Positions 43,221-52,254 are shown, counted from the first letter of the stretch. The stretch is DNA of 64,000 bases from JAPULR01 sp965238215 (GCA_965238215.1 OZ250180.1:992001-1056000); one strand, 5' to 3'. Translations and numbers: made by a program. Notes: generated by a model not told the origin, from the letters alone.

Positions 43221-44063
43221 ATGGCTCGGGAGCGGTTCGAAAAGAAGCAGCACAATAGGGATAACAAGAGGCTCCGACGGATGGGCGGCGCGGTATTTCG
43301 GCGGAAGACTCCGCCCAAAGAAAGCGGCGACGTGGTGGAGGGTCGCAATCCCGTCATCGAGGCGCTGCGATCGGATCGTACCGTCAAGCGGATTCTGCTC
43401 GCCAACGGAGTAGTGCAATCACCCGCCGTGGAGAAGATATTCCGTCTGGCCCGGGAGCGGGGCATGACGGTTGAGCGTGTGGAACGGCGGGAGGTTGAGC
43501 GTCTCAGCGTGACAGGCAAAAGCCAGGGCGTTGTGGCGTTGGCGGGGCCCAAGGGTTACGTGGGGTTGAAGCGGTTGCTTGAAATTGGCCCCCAACGAGG
43601 AGAGGCGACGCTGCTGGTCGTCTTGGACGGAATTCAGGACCCGCATAACCTTGGGGCAATAATTCGCACGGCCGAGGCGGCGGGCGTACACGGCATTGTA
43701 ATACCCGAGCACCGCTCCGCCAGCCTCTCCGCCGGAGTGGCGCGGGCCTCGGCGGGAGCGATGGAACATATGGCGGTGGCTCGAGTGCCGAACTTGGTCA
43801 ACGTGCTGGAACGGCTGAAAAAGCAAAGCGTTTGGACGGTGGGCGTCGACCCCAAGGGCACGGCGGACTTCACTGAGCTGGACTACCAGCAGCCTACAGC
43901 CCTCGTTGTGGGTGCCGAGGGTAAGGGGCTTTCCCGTCTAGTCAAGGAGCGGTGCGACGCCCTAGCCCGCATCCCCATGAGGGGCCGCATCGCCTCACTG
44001 AACGCTTCTGTATCGGCGGCGTTGGTGATGTACGAAGCTATGCGCCAGCGCCGGGGCAGCTAA
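43221..44063 (+). CDS. rlmB: TrmH-family 23S rRNA 2'-O-methyltransferase
   Basis: A 280-residue SPOUT methyltransferase that methylates a guanosine ribose in 23S rRNA (RlmB type). The N-terminal substrate-binding part has VEGRNPVIEALRSDRTVK. The knot domain has motif 1 DGIQDPHNLGAIIRTAEAAG, motif 2 ALVVGAEGKGLSRLVKERCD and motif 3 IPMRGRIASLNASVSAALVM. The N-terminal basic tail (MARERFEKKQHNRDNKRLRR) looks like an RNA-binding extension. ATG 43221 is used; an ATG at 43155 would overlap the previous gene. Confidence 0.92.
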   Translation: MARERFEKKQHNRDNKRLRRMGGAVFRRKTPPKESGDVVEGRNPVIEALRSDRTVKRILLANGVVQSPAVEKIFRLARERGMTVERVERREVERLSVTGKSQGVVALAGPKGYVGLKRLLEIGPQRGEATLLVVLDGIQDPHNLGAIIRTAEAAGVHGIVIPEHRSASLSAGVARASAGAMEHMAVARVPNLVNVLERLKKQSVWTVGVDPKGTADFTELDYQQPTALVVGAEGKGLSRLVKERCDALARIPMRGRIASLNASVSAALVMYEAMRQRRGS

Positions 44064-44156
44064 GGGGCTGGTGGTCGAAATGGCCACGCGGCAGCTACAT
44101 AGAACGCTTCTTGTTTGCAGCCCGCCATCGGCAATTTTGCAACATGGGGAAATGCT

Positions 44157-44978
44157 ATGAAAGAACCTGAGAGATATATCAAGTACATCTCCAGAACCCG
44201 GGATCTCTACGCATCCCACAGTCCCTACCGATGGGCGGAAAACGCCGACGCGCCCTGGACGCCATTGACCAAGCCCCTGAACCTCTGTCGGGTTGCATTG
44301 GCCAGCTCTGCGGGCATCTACCTAAAGGGCCAGACGCCTTTCCACATTCAGGACGACACGTCCATTCGGGAGATACCCAAAGAAGCGCAGGCGGAGGACT
44401 TCCGGGTGAACCATTTTGGGTATCGCATGGACGGCGCGGAAAGGGACCCCAACTGCGTGTTCCCTCTGGAGACCTTACGCAAGCTGGAGTTCGAGGGATT
44501 CATCGGCGAGTTGGCAGAAACGGCCTACACATTCATGGGAGGCATATACTCGGCGCGGCGTGTCCGTGAGGAGCTGGCGCCGCAACTGGTGGAGCGAGCG
44601 CTGGCTGCAGAGGTAGACCTCTTTTACCTGGTGCCCGCCTGACCGGTCTGCCACCAGTCCGTGGGATTGGTCTCAAGGGCGATAGAGGAGGCAGGAGTTC
44701 CGACTCTGACCATGTCGTCGGCGTGGGATATTACACAAAAGGTGAAGCCACCGCGGGCGGCGTTCGTCAACTTCCCCCTCGGAAACCAGGCGGGCAGGCC
44801 CGGGGATGTGGAGGAACAACGGGGCATTGTTCGCGACGCGCTGGCTTCGGCCCACTTAATGACGAAACCGGGTGACGTGGCGATTCTGCCCTACGAATGG
44901 GACGAGACAGGATATGGTTGGCAGGGCGGAGAGTACCGCCCCGGATACTTGAGGCCCTACGTGAGGTCGGAAGCCTAG
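44157..44978 (+). CDS. GrdB-like glycine/sarcosine/betaine reductase-family protein, probable selenoprotein (TGA at 44640-44642)
   Basis: Read through one TGA this is a 273-residue protein. N-terminal WTPLTKPLNLCRVALASSAG and GYRMDGAERDPNCVFPLETL are typical of the short GrdB/PrdB-like family found in many non-fermenting bacteria. The redox site reads LVPA-U-PVCHQSVGLVSRA, where Sec162 and Cys165 give UxxC; I recall homologs with CPVC at this position. The rest (MSSAWDITQKVKPPRAAFVN, GRPGDVEEQRGIVRDA) stays in frame to TAG 44976. The physiological role of the short family is unknown; classical members reduce C-N bonds in glycine and proline. ATG 44157 has GGGGA upstream. Confidence 0.87.
44640..44671 (+). 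promoter_or_regulatory. Candidate bacterial SECIS element of the GrdB-like gene
   Basis: After TGA 44640-44642, ACCAGTCC (44653-44660) and GGATTGGT (44664-44671) form an 8-bp stem, one pair a G-U, around the loop GTG. The loop begins 18 bases past the TGA and has G at its first position. Confidence 0.75.
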
Positions 44979-45010
44979 CCGGCTGCGTAGTTCTGAAAAG
45001 CCGGGCCAGG

Positions 45011-45073
45011 AGCGAAGAATCTGGTGGGCGTAGGCGTCTGGACAGCGAGATTCTTCGCTGCGCTCAGAATGGC
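45011..45073. repeat. Inverted pair of the dispersed GCGAAGAATCT repeat
   Basis: AGCGAAGAATCT (45011-45022) pairs with AGATTCTTCGCT (45048-45059), a 12-bp perfect inverted repeat with a 25-base loop, and the right arm continues GCGCTCAGAATGGC as in the copies near 5491 and 7543. It lies between convergent genes (GrdB-like plus, NIPSNAP minus) and may serve as a two-way terminator. Confidence 0.75.
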
Positions 45074-45124
45074 AGGAGTCGACGCGACGACAAATAAGGC
45101 AGTCCCCAGAGGGCTTAAGCCGAT

Positions 45125-45442
45125 CTAAGCCTGAGGGGCGAAGTCCGCCGCTTTCATTATCTGGTCCCTCGCCGTTACCAGCAGAGGCTGCACACGAGGC
45201 AGATACTCACCGTACCACTTCGGGTCCGCCTCAACCTTTGCCTTCACTTCCTCCATGTGGGCCAAGCTCTCATAGGCCCAGATGTGGATTATCTGCGTGA
45301 TGGGGCCAATAATCGTATAGAACCAGCCCGCCAACTCCACGCCGTAGGCCTTGCGAAGGGGCAAGGCCACCTCCCTCACCGCGTCCATGTACTCGTTGAC
45401 CTTGCCATGCTTCAAATCATAAGTCCGAACGTCGTATATCAT
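45125..45442 (-). CDS. NIPSNAP family small protein
   Basis: A 105-residue ferredoxin-fold NIPSNAP-domain protein: MIYDVRTYDLKHGKVNEYMD and then GWFYTIIGPITQIIHIWAYE with the usual W and P positions, followed by VKAKVEADPKWYGEYLPRVQ. ATG 45442 is chosen because AGGAGG lies seven bases upstream. Its function in bacteria is unknown. It stands alone, converging on the GrdB-like gene. Confidence 0.88.
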   Translation of the reverse strand: MIYDVRTYDLKHGKVNEYMDAVREVALPLRKAYGVELAGWFYTIIGPITQIIHIWAYESLAHMEEVKAKVEADPKWYGEYLPRVQPLLVTARDQIMKAADFAPQA

Positions 45443-45556
45443 CCCCAATCCTCCTGCAGCTTGACCGCTCCTCTATTACCGGGCGACCAGCCCGAAACTA
45501 TCAGCCGGTGATATTCATGTCAAGTGAACCCACGCTGTCACAGCGGCAACGTCTCT

Positions 45557-46405
45557 CTAACCTCCCGACTTGACTGTTTGCCCCCTGCCCGTAAATATCG
45601 TCAGCCTCACTTTCTGCCGTAGGGCTAGTTGTCCCAACTGCGACAGCCGTCCGCTTCTGAAGGCTGCCTCATACACCCAGTAGGCTAGAACCATTATCGC
45701 TACTCCAGCCGCCGCGTCCAGGAAATAGTGGTTGGCCGTCACGATTATGGCCGCAAGGGTAATCGTGGGGTACAAGACACCCAACACCTTCAGCAGCCGG
45801 AAACCCTGCGTGAAGAAGAGCCACCCAAATATTATCGACCAGGCGAAGTGCAGGCTGGGTATGGCTGCGTAGGAGTTGAAATAAGCCACTGCATCCCGAT
45901 TGTCGTACCAGCCGGGACCAAATGACTTCATGGTATCCACGAACCCGAACTCCGCCATCATCCGCGGCGGGGCCACAGGGAAAATCGCGTAGGCGGCGAG
46001 GGCAAAGAAGAAGCTCAGGAGGAGGATGCTCCGGTAATGGAAGTACTTGTCCCTATCTGCAATATAGAAGGCTAGCGCCGCTACTGGCATCACAGCCATG
46101 AAGGTGAGGATGTAAACCCAATTGAAGACAGCGACCAACCAGTCTCCCATCTCTACAGCCCATCGATTCCAACCGGCCTCCCAGAAGAACCCCACGGCGC
46201 TCTCGAAGGCTATTAGCTTCTCGGAGTTCTCCAGGGCGACAGCCTCCAGGCCATCCCCCAGAAGCCAGCGAACCATCACATAGACCAGGCAGAGGCCGAT
46301 GACAAGCGTGGCTTCCCGCAGGTGAGCCATCGGACCGCTGGGGGCTGTCAGCTTCCGGAACAGAGGATGGACACGGTTGAAACCGTATTTGGCTCCGACT
46401 GCCAA
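45557..46405 (-). CDS. PAP2-family membrane phosphatase/inositol-phosphotransferase-like protein
   Basis: A 282-residue membrane protein with about six helices. The PAP2 signature parts are FPVAPPRMM, then AAIPSLHFAWSIIFGWLFFT and TANHYFLDAAAGVA, carrying the catalytic histidines. The pattern is that of the AUR1/inositol-phosphoceramide synthase side of PAP2. The start is TTG 46405 with GGAGG upstream. It probably acts on a lipid phosphate outside the membrane; the exact lipid is unknown. Confidence 0.88.
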   Translation of the reverse strand: MAVGAKYGFNRVHPLFRKLTAPSGPMAHLREATLVIGLCLVYVMVRWLLGDGLEAVALENSEKLIAFESAVGFFWEAGWNRWAVEMGDWLVAVFNWVYILTFMAVMPVAALAFYIADRDKYFHYRSILLLSFFFALAAYAIFPVAPPRMMAEFGFVDTMKSFGPGWYDNRDAVAYFNSYAAIPSLHFAWSIIFGWLFFTQGFRLLKVLGVLYPTITLAAIIVTANHYFLDAAAGVAIMVLAYWVYEAAFRSGRLSQLGQLALRQKVRLTIFTGRGQTVKSGG

Positions 46406-46429
46406 CTGACCTCCGTCGCTGAAACCGGT

Positions 46430-46747
46430 CTAAAGCAGGTCTAAGCCCGCATCCGGCGGCATGGCCCGCCCAGCCATTCGGCGGATGAGCGCCTGCAGCC
46501 GGGGCGCGTCTTCCAACTCCGACCCGAAATCGTCGAAGTCCTCCTCCGTCCAGATGGGTGTTTGCCGCTGAAACCGGCCTTGGGCCGAGTAGACGCAAAA
46601 TCGCACATTCAAGGAGCCGTCCTCGTACTCCAACAACTGAATAGTCGGACGCCAGTGGCCGTGGACCACCGACGCCTCTTCCACCACCTGCCCCTTTCCC
46701 CACGGCAGCTTAAAGGGCCTCGGAAGCCTTCTCTCAGGCGACGCCAC
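46430..46747 (-). CDS. Conserved-looking small protein of unknown function
   Basis: A 105-residue soluble protein that I do not recognise: it has a beta-rich centre (STRP-like WRPTIQLLEYEDGSLNVRFC), WTEEDFDDFGSELEDA and a basic tail RLQALIRRMAGRAMPP. GTG 46747 has AAGGAG six bases upstream. It lies 24 bases ahead of the PAP2 gene on the same strand, so probably cotranscribed. Confidence 0.65.
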   Translation of the reverse strand: MASPERRLPRPFKLPWGKGQVVEEASVVHGHWRPTIQLLEYEDGSLNVRFCVYSAQGRFQRQTPIWTEEDFDDFGSELEDAPRLQALIRRMAGRAMPPDAGLDLL

Positions 46748-46791
46748 CAGCGACTCCTTCTTTCACCGGAGGGCCGTCCTCGCGCCCCCAG

Positions 46792-47970
46792 CTATCGAAT
46801 CCTTCTGCCGCCCTGGTACACCGCCCACACGTTCCGCATCGCCCCTAGATCGGAAAGGGGGTCCCCGTCAACGAGAATCAGATCCGCCAGCTTGCCGACC
46901 TCCACCGTACCAGTATCCTGAAGCGTTCCTGTCAGGTCTGAGGCGATACGTGTCGCCGACTCTATGGCCTGCATGGGGGTCAACCCCGCCTCTATCATCA
47001 CTTCCATCTCGTGAACGATGGTCCCGTGACGCACCGGCGAGCCGCCCGCGTCCGTTCCCGCAGCAATTTGCACACCCGCATTGAGCATATTGCGGAAGCT
47101 AGCCCTGGAAGCTTCCCGACGAGCCTCGGATTCGTCAATATCCTCCTTCGACAGTCCCCACCTCACAGCGGCGTTCAACCGGTAGTCCCAGGTGGACATT
47201 GTGGGCACTCCAACCGTGCCCTTCTCCGCCATCAGCTTGGCGGTATGCTCGTCGATGTTCGTGCAGTGCTCGATGGAGTCGATGCCCGCCTCCACCGCTT
47301 CCGTGGCTCCGACAAAGCCGGTGCAATGGGCCGCAACCTTTAACCCTGCGCCGTGGGCCAGCGCGACCACCAAACCCGCGATCTCCGGCCCCAACGTAGC
47401 GTAGTCCGAGCCGTCCTCTCGCACACCTGTGGCGCCGACCTTAATCAGCCCCGCTCCCTGGGCAATCTGCGACGTGACCACCTGCCGCATCTGCTCTGCG
47501 GACTCAATGGTATGCACCATGGAATAGGGCCACGTGGTGGGCGCCTGAATCCACTGTCCCGCCGCCGTTATGCGCGGCCCCGGCAAAGACCCGGTGGCCA
47601 CTTGCCGCGCCAAGGTGATACTGATGCCGAAGGGGGAACCCACGTCACGCGCCGAGGTCTGCCCCGTCATCAACGCCCGACGAGCGTTGGCCGTCGCCTT
47701 CACCAATAGCACTTCCGGCGACTCGTCGTTCATGGCCATCACGCCATTCTGCCCACCGTCTCCGGCGAAGTGCTCGTGGCAGTCGAAGGTGCCTGGCATC
47801 AACGTCAAGTCCTCTCCGTTTATATCCTCGTAGTGGGGATGGGAGGAAGGGGCCATGTTCCCCTCGCCAATCCAGCTGATAACTCCGTTCTCCACTACTA
47901 CGTTCACCGACGGAATGGGGTCCGACCCCGTGCCGTCAATTAGCCTCACGTTTCTAATCAGAAGGTTCAT
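46792..47970 (-). CDS. Imidazolonepropionase-like amidohydrolase
   Basis: A 392-residue amidohydrolase. The metal ligands HxH are in TFDCHEHFAGDGG, followed by the Lys region LIKVGATGVRED, histidines in KVAAHCTGF and SIEHCTNID, and the Asp in IAAGTDAGGSPVRHG. This matches the imidazolonepropionase/prolidase-like group with a urease-type composite domain at each end. AGGAGAG lies just before ATG 47970. The paralog at 55142 has the same architecture. The substrate is unknown. Confidence 0.9.
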   Translation of the reverse strand: MNLLIRNVRLIDGTGSDPIPSVNVVVENGVISWIGEGNMAPSSHPHYEDINGEDLTLMPGTFDCHEHFAGDGGQNGVMAMNDESPEVLLVKATANARRALMTGQTSARDVGSPFGISITLARQVATGSLPGPRITAAGQWIQAPTTWPYSMVHTIESAEQMRQVVTSQIAQGAGLIKVGATGVREDGSDYATLGPEIAGLVVALAHGAGLKVAAHCTGFVGATEAVEAGIDSIEHCTNIDEHTAKLMAEKGTVGVPTMSTWDYRLNAAVRWGLSKEDIDESEARREASRASFRNMLNAGVQIAAGTDAGGSPVRHGTIVHEMEVMIEAGLTPMQAIESATRIASDLTGTLQDTGTVEVGKLADLILVDGDPLSDLGAMRNVWAVYQGGRRIR

Positions 47971-48517
47971 GCCTCTCTCCTACTGACGCCAAGGCGTCGG
48001 ATTCAGCAGCGACATAGGCGTCCTGCCGTCGAAAAATGACCACCGTCCAGAGGGTGGGATTAGCGCCATGCTAGCATTCGCCCGAAAACAGTGTCAAGAA
48101 ATTTTGGCCGGGGTGGTCCTTTCCATTGTTATGTAAGTATAATATTGGAGTCAGGCCATGAAGGGAAAAGGGATCGTGCGGGTGAGGGTAGCGATATATA
48201 GTGAAAATGGATGGAGTTTGGGGAGTTCGTTTTTTTCTCTGGTGGAAACGAATGGTAGGCGTAGGCACGGCGCGCCGGAGTTGGGTATTTGGGTTGCGTA
48301 CAGAAGGGGTGTGGCGGCTCTTTTCATGGGAGCAGGTTAGCAGGGGAGCGGGCATTCAGGCAATGGGTAAATGTCAGGGTCGGGTGGGTGACTTTCGGGG
48401 GCCCGTGGCCCCGGGTCGGCTGATGACTAGACCCCCACTTTGTGCTATCATGTTGGAAATTTCCGCCATTTGACCATATTCCATTTCCCAACGCCACAGG
48501 CTTGAGGATTTACAGCA
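47971..48517. other. Gene-free region upstream of the second DUF1800 unit
   Basis: This 547-base stretch separates a minus-strand amidohydrolase from a plus-strand DUF1800 gene and must contain two divergent promoters. A TATAAT lies near 48137 and a TATCAT near 48445, without convincing upstream hexamers. The short open frames inside have no family resemblance. The central part is G-rich on the plus strand. Confidence 0.5.
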
Positions 48518-49936
48518 ATGATCAGCAAAGACATAGCCCTAATGGCGCACCTGATGCGCCGCGCCGGATTCGGCGCTTCCTACGACGAATTAGAGGTTCG
48601 CGCCGCCAAAGGGTACGAAGCCACCGTGGAGGAACTTCTGGAGCCGGACGCCCACGGCCTCCCGCCAGTGGACCTCCACATGTTCCGACGCTACCACCCC
48701 GTGGCCGAGGCCGAAGCCAGCACCGAAAAGAGTTCCCTCACCTTCATATACTACCTTCTCACCACCCAGCGCCCACTGGAAGAGAAGATGACCCTCCTCT
48801 GGCACATGATCTTCGCAACCGGCAACGCAAAGGTGGAAAACTCCAGGGAGTTGACCGGCCAGCTTGACACCTTCCGGACCCACGGCATGGACAGCTACAA
48901 GCAGCTTCTGGTGGAGCTTTCCAAGGACCCCGCGATGATCTTCTGGCTCGACAACAACGAGAACCACAAGACCGCAGTGAACGAAAATTGGGGCCGCGAG
49001 CTCCTTGAGCTATTCTCCATGGGTCAGGGCAACTACACCGAGGACGACGTGAGGGAAGCTTCCCGCGCCTTCACCGGCTGGACCATCAAACCCAAGCTTC
49101 CCAAGGACCCCTTCCTCTGCCTGGACACCTGGGAATTCCTCTACCTGCCGCAAGACCACGACAGCGGCGAAAAGAGCTTTCTGGGCCATACCGGCCGCTT
49201 CAACGGCGAGGACATAATAGACATCATCGTCCAGCAGCCGGCCACGGCCCGTTTCGTGGCCCGCCACCTCTATAACTTCTTCGTTGCGGACGAGCTTCAA
49301 GTGCCCAGTTGGAAGGATGAAGAGCCCCGGGACCCGAAGGCCATCGATGCCATTGTCAAGACGTTCATCAACAGCGGCTACGACATACGCTCCACCCTGC
49401 GATTCATCTTCAACTCGGACTTCTTCAAGGACGAGAGCGCCTGGTTCGCCCGGGTCAAGAGTCCGGCCGAAATCGTAGCCGGAACAGCGCGCCTCACGGG
49501 CACATACCAATCCATGCGGCCCGGAATGCTCTCCCTGGCCTTGGAATGCGGATACCAGGGCCAGGAGCTGACCAATCCCCCCAGCGTGGAGGGCTGGCAC
49601 TTCGGCCAGGAATGGATCGACACCGGCGCACTCATCCGACGCGTCAACTTCATGGCGGACACTCTTAGCGACCCAACGACCCCGGGAGTAGACGCTATTA
49701 TCAACCGCCTGGCGCAGAAGCATTCATTCACCCCAGGCGAGCTTGTGGACGCGTGCCTGGAGCTTCTGGGCTGCGTCCGTCTTGGCCAGAACACCAAGGA
49801 CGAGATCATGAGCCACCTGCGGGCCGACCAGGTAATCAAGCGCGGCTCCACCGAGGAGGAAAGAGAAGCCTTCGGACGCCGCGTAACCGAGGTGTTGCAG
49901 TTCATCGCCGCCACCAGGGAGTACCAGTTCTGCTAA
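48518..49936 (+). CDS. DUF1800 family protein, copy 2
   Basis: A 472-residue paralog of the protein at 36283, of equal length: it opens MISKDIALMAHLMRRAGFGA and shares PLEEKMTLLWHMIFATGNAK, NWGRELLELFSMGQGNYTED, EASRAFTGWTI and the ending ATREYQFC (copy 1 ends STREYQFG). ATG 48518 follows a weak ribosome site. The paired NHL gene starts 45 bases downstream and an amidohydrolase follows that, so the set reads as one operon. Confidence 0.9.
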   Translation: MISKDIALMAHLMRRAGFGASYDELEVRAAKGYEATVEELLEPDAHGLPPVDLHMFRRYHPVAEAEASTEKSSLTFIYYLLTTQRPLEEKMTLLWHMIFATGNAKVENSRELTGQLDTFRTHGMDSYKQLLVELSKDPAMIFWLDNNENHKTAVNENWGRELLELFSMGQGNYTEDDVREASRAFTGWTIKPKLPKDPFLCLDTWEFLYLPQDHDSGEKSFLGHTGRFNGEDIIDIIVQQPATARFVARHLYNFFVADELQVPSWKDEEPRDPKAIDAIVKTFINSGYDIRSTLRFIFNSDFFKDESAWFARVKSPAEIVAGTARLTGTYQSMRPGMLSLALECGYQGQELTNPPSVEGWHFGQEWIDTGALIRRVNFMADTLSDPTTPGVDAIINRLAQKHSFTPGELVDACLELLGCVRLGQNTKDEIMSHLRADQVIKRGSTEEEREAFGRRVTEVLQFIAATREYQFC

Positions 49937-49981
49937 ATTGGCTCGCCAACAAAGACCATATTCGCGCAAGGGGGTAGATAA

Positions 49982-50992
49982 GTGGCCCTAACTCAGATAA
50001 CTACGGAGCGCACGTACAGCTATAGCCACAGCGTGGGAATGCTGACCGCCTTCTCCGGCCCCGTGGACATAGCCCTAGGGGATCCCGGCCAGATATTCGT
50101 CTCTTGTCGGGCCAGCGAGCCCGGCTCCCGCCCCGGCCGCGGTCAGGGCTGGGTGCGGTGGAACCTGGATGACGATACTCTCATTCTCAACGTGCGCTCA
50201 CAAGACAGCGACGAAAGAGAGATCGTCTGGCCCTCCGCCCTCGTTCTTGACCTTGCTGGCGGGCAAGTCCTTCAAGCTGATGAGTGGCGCAACCGCGTAT
50301 CCACCTACACCACGGAAGGCGAATACCTAGGCAGTTGGGGGACCACCGGCACAGACCATGGCCAGTTGAACGGACCCAGCGGCATGCGCTTCGATCCCGA
50401 TGGGAACCTGGTTATCGCCGAAAGCCGCAACAACCGCATCCAGCGTTTCGACAGGGAAGGCCGTCACCTGGATACGTGGGGAAAAGCCGGTTCCGGCCCC
50501 GGCCAGATGGACATGCCCTATGGAATCCACGTGGACAACGACGGCAGCGTCTACGTAGCAGACTGGGGCAACGATAGGGTTCAGAAGTTCACCTCGGAGG
50601 GCGAGCTTCTGGCCATCTTCGGCGCTTCCTCCACCGGCGTTGGTAGCCTGACCCGGCCCAGCGGCGTTGCCGTAGACCCCGACGGAGACGTGTACGTGGC
50701 CGACTGCGGGAACAACCGCGTTCAGATCTACACAGCAGAGGGCGAATATATCACCGGCCTCTACGGGGACGCCCGCACCCTATCCAAGTCGGCCCAGATG
50801 TACGTGGACGTAAACCCCAACATGCAGAAGGCTCGAATGCGCGCCGACACCTCCAAGGAGTGGCGCTTCTTCCGCCCCACCGCCGTCGCCGTCGACGCCA
50901 ACGACATGATTCTCGTTGCGGAAGCCATCCCGGGACGGATCCAGTTTTATGAGAAAGATAAAGACTACATGGACCCTCAGTTCAACCTGTAA
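49982..50992 (+). CDS. NHL-repeat beta-propeller protein, copy 2
   Basis: A 336-residue paralog of the protein at 37761, with NHL units such as VLDLAGGQVLQADEWRNRVS, IHVDNDGSVYVADWGNDRVQ and VAVDPDGDVYVADCGNNRVQ, and the same C-terminal ending (MDPQFNL here, VDPQFNL in copy 1). The start is GTG 49982. It is 29 bases from the following amidohydrolase. Pairing with DUF1800 in both loci suggests a two-component protein set. Confidence 0.9.
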   Translation: MALTQITTERTYSYSHSVGMLTAFSGPVDIALGDPGQIFVSCRASEPGSRPGRGQGWVRWNLDDDTLILNVRSQDSDEREIVWPSALVLDLAGGQVLQADEWRNRVSTYTTEGEYLGSWGTTGTDHGQLNGPSGMRFDPDGNLVIAESRNNRIQRFDREGRHLDTWGKAGSGPGQMDMPYGIHVDNDGSVYVADWGNDRVQKFTSEGELLAIFGASSTGVGSLTRPSGVAVDPDGDVYVADCGNNRVQIYTAEGEYITGLYGDARTLSKSAQMYVDVNPNMQKARMRADTSKEWRFFRPTAVAVDANDMILVAEAIPGRIQFYEKDKDYMDPQFNL

Positions 50993-51021
50993 GACTTCAA
51001 GAATTCTAGGAGGTAACTCCC

Positions 51022-52167
51022 ATGCTCAACGGTTTCAAGGTCATAGACGCCGACGCTCACATGCAGGAGCCTGACGACCTGTGGGACAACTACGTAGAAG
51101 CGGAATTCTACGAGAGGCGTCCTAAAGTAGAGGCCGTAGAGCACCGCGTCTACTATCGCTACGCAGAGAGCGAACTTTTTCCCGCCACCGGCCTCCCCAC
51201 CTCGATTTGGAAGAAGCGCCCCAAAAAGATGTTCGAACGGATGCCTGAGAAGTACGGCCAAGCCTACGAAAACTGGTGGACCGCCGAAAGCCGGCTGGTG
51301 GACATGGAGAAGTACGGCTGGGACAAGATGGTCTGCATCCCCGGCATAGGCTCCGCGCCCCTGAGTCAGCAAGGCCGGGACCCGGACCTTATGTGGGCGC
51401 TGACCCGCGCCTACCATAACTGGGCCCACGACTTCTGCTCCGCCGACTCCAATAAGCTGAAGATGGTGGTGGACCTCCCCACTTACGACCTCGAGCGAAC
51501 GGTTGTTGAGACCCGGCGCGCCGTGGCGGAACTGGGCGCCGTAACCGTCATGATGCCTAAACCCCTACCCGGCAAGTTCTGGCACGAGCCGGAGTACGCC
51601 CCCTTCTGGAATCTGATCGAAGAGTTGGATGTGCCCCTAGCCTTCCACGGCGTAGGCAGCGCAGCGCCCCATGCCGGAACTCGCTACGCTGGACAATATG
51701 GAGCGCTCTTCGCTCTCCAGCACGCCATCGGATTCCCCATGGAGAACATGATCTCCCTGGGACATCTGATGTACACCGGCATCTTAGACCGGCATCCCAG
51801 CCTGCGCTGCAGCTTCTTAGAAGGCAACGCCGGGTGGGTCCCATTCTGGCTGGGTCGACTTGACGACCACGCCGTCGGGCGCCAAGCCGTCTTCTGGGAC
51901 GACAACGACATGGCTATGACCCCCAGCGAGTACTTCCAGAAGCACATCTGGGTTGCCTGCGACGGAGACGAGGTGGGACTCGCCGCCGTTCTCGGCCTAG
52001 TCGGCGACGACAACTTCATCTGGAACACGGACTACCCCCACTCCGACGCTCCCGACCCGGACAAGGCGCTGCCGGAACTGCTGGACCAGCCCATCTCCGA
52101 ACAGAGCAAGAAGAAGATTTTGTGGGACAACCCCGTGCGGCTTTTCGGCGAGCGAATAGTCAGCTAA
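51022..52167 (+). CDS. Amidohydrolase-2 (ACMSD-like) family protein, third paralog
   Basis: A 381-residue family member with VIDADAHMQEPDDLWDNYVE, LAFHGVGSAAPHAGTRYAGQ, CSFLEGNAGWVPFWLGRLDD and WNTDYPHSDAPDPDKALPEL. It is more like the gene at 30822 than the one at 3832, judging from the shared GNAGWVPFWLGRLDDH-type segment. GGAGG lies ahead of ATG 51022. It ends the second DUF1800-NHL operon. A 61-bp repeat begins 26 bases after its stop. Confidence 0.9.
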   Translation: MLNGFKVIDADAHMQEPDDLWDNYVEAEFYERRPKVEAVEHRVYYRYAESELFPATGLPTSIWKKRPKKMFERMPEKYGQAYENWWTAESRLVDMEKYGWDKMVCIPGIGSAPLSQQGRDPDLMWALTRAYHNWAHDFCSADSNKLKMVVDLPTYDLERTVVETRRAVAELGAVTVMMPKPLPGKFWHEPEYAPFWNLIEELDVPLAFHGVGSAAPHAGTRYAGQYGALFALQHAIGFPMENMISLGHLMYTGILDRHPSLRCSFLEGNAGWVPFWLGRLDDHAVGRQAVFWDDNDMAMTPSEYFQKHIWVACDGDEVGLAAVLGLVGDDNFIWNTDYPHSDAPDPDKALPELLDQPISEQSKKKILWDNPVRLFGERIVS

Positions 52168-52193
52168 ACACCTACATCGGCGTAGAACGCCTC

Positions 52194-52254
52194 TAGTTGC
52201 AAGCAGAAACAACACAACCCCGCCGTTCCCGTATAGACGGGAGCGACGGGGTTG
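52194..52254. repeat. 61-bp direct repeat, left copy (terminator-like)
   Basis: The unit contains AACCCCGCCGTTCCCGTATA followed by GACGGGAGCGACGGGGTT, a long imperfect hairpin (AACCCCG...CGGGGTT around CCCGT-ATAG-ACGGG). Fifty-six of its 61 bases match the copy at 54997-55057. It follows the amidohydrolase stop and could end that transcript. Confidence 0.85.

Noticed and set aside
44157..44978. GrdB-like gene ending at the TGA at 44640
   Set aside because: The next 111 codons stay open and encode the remaining family segments, including the second Cys of the motif.
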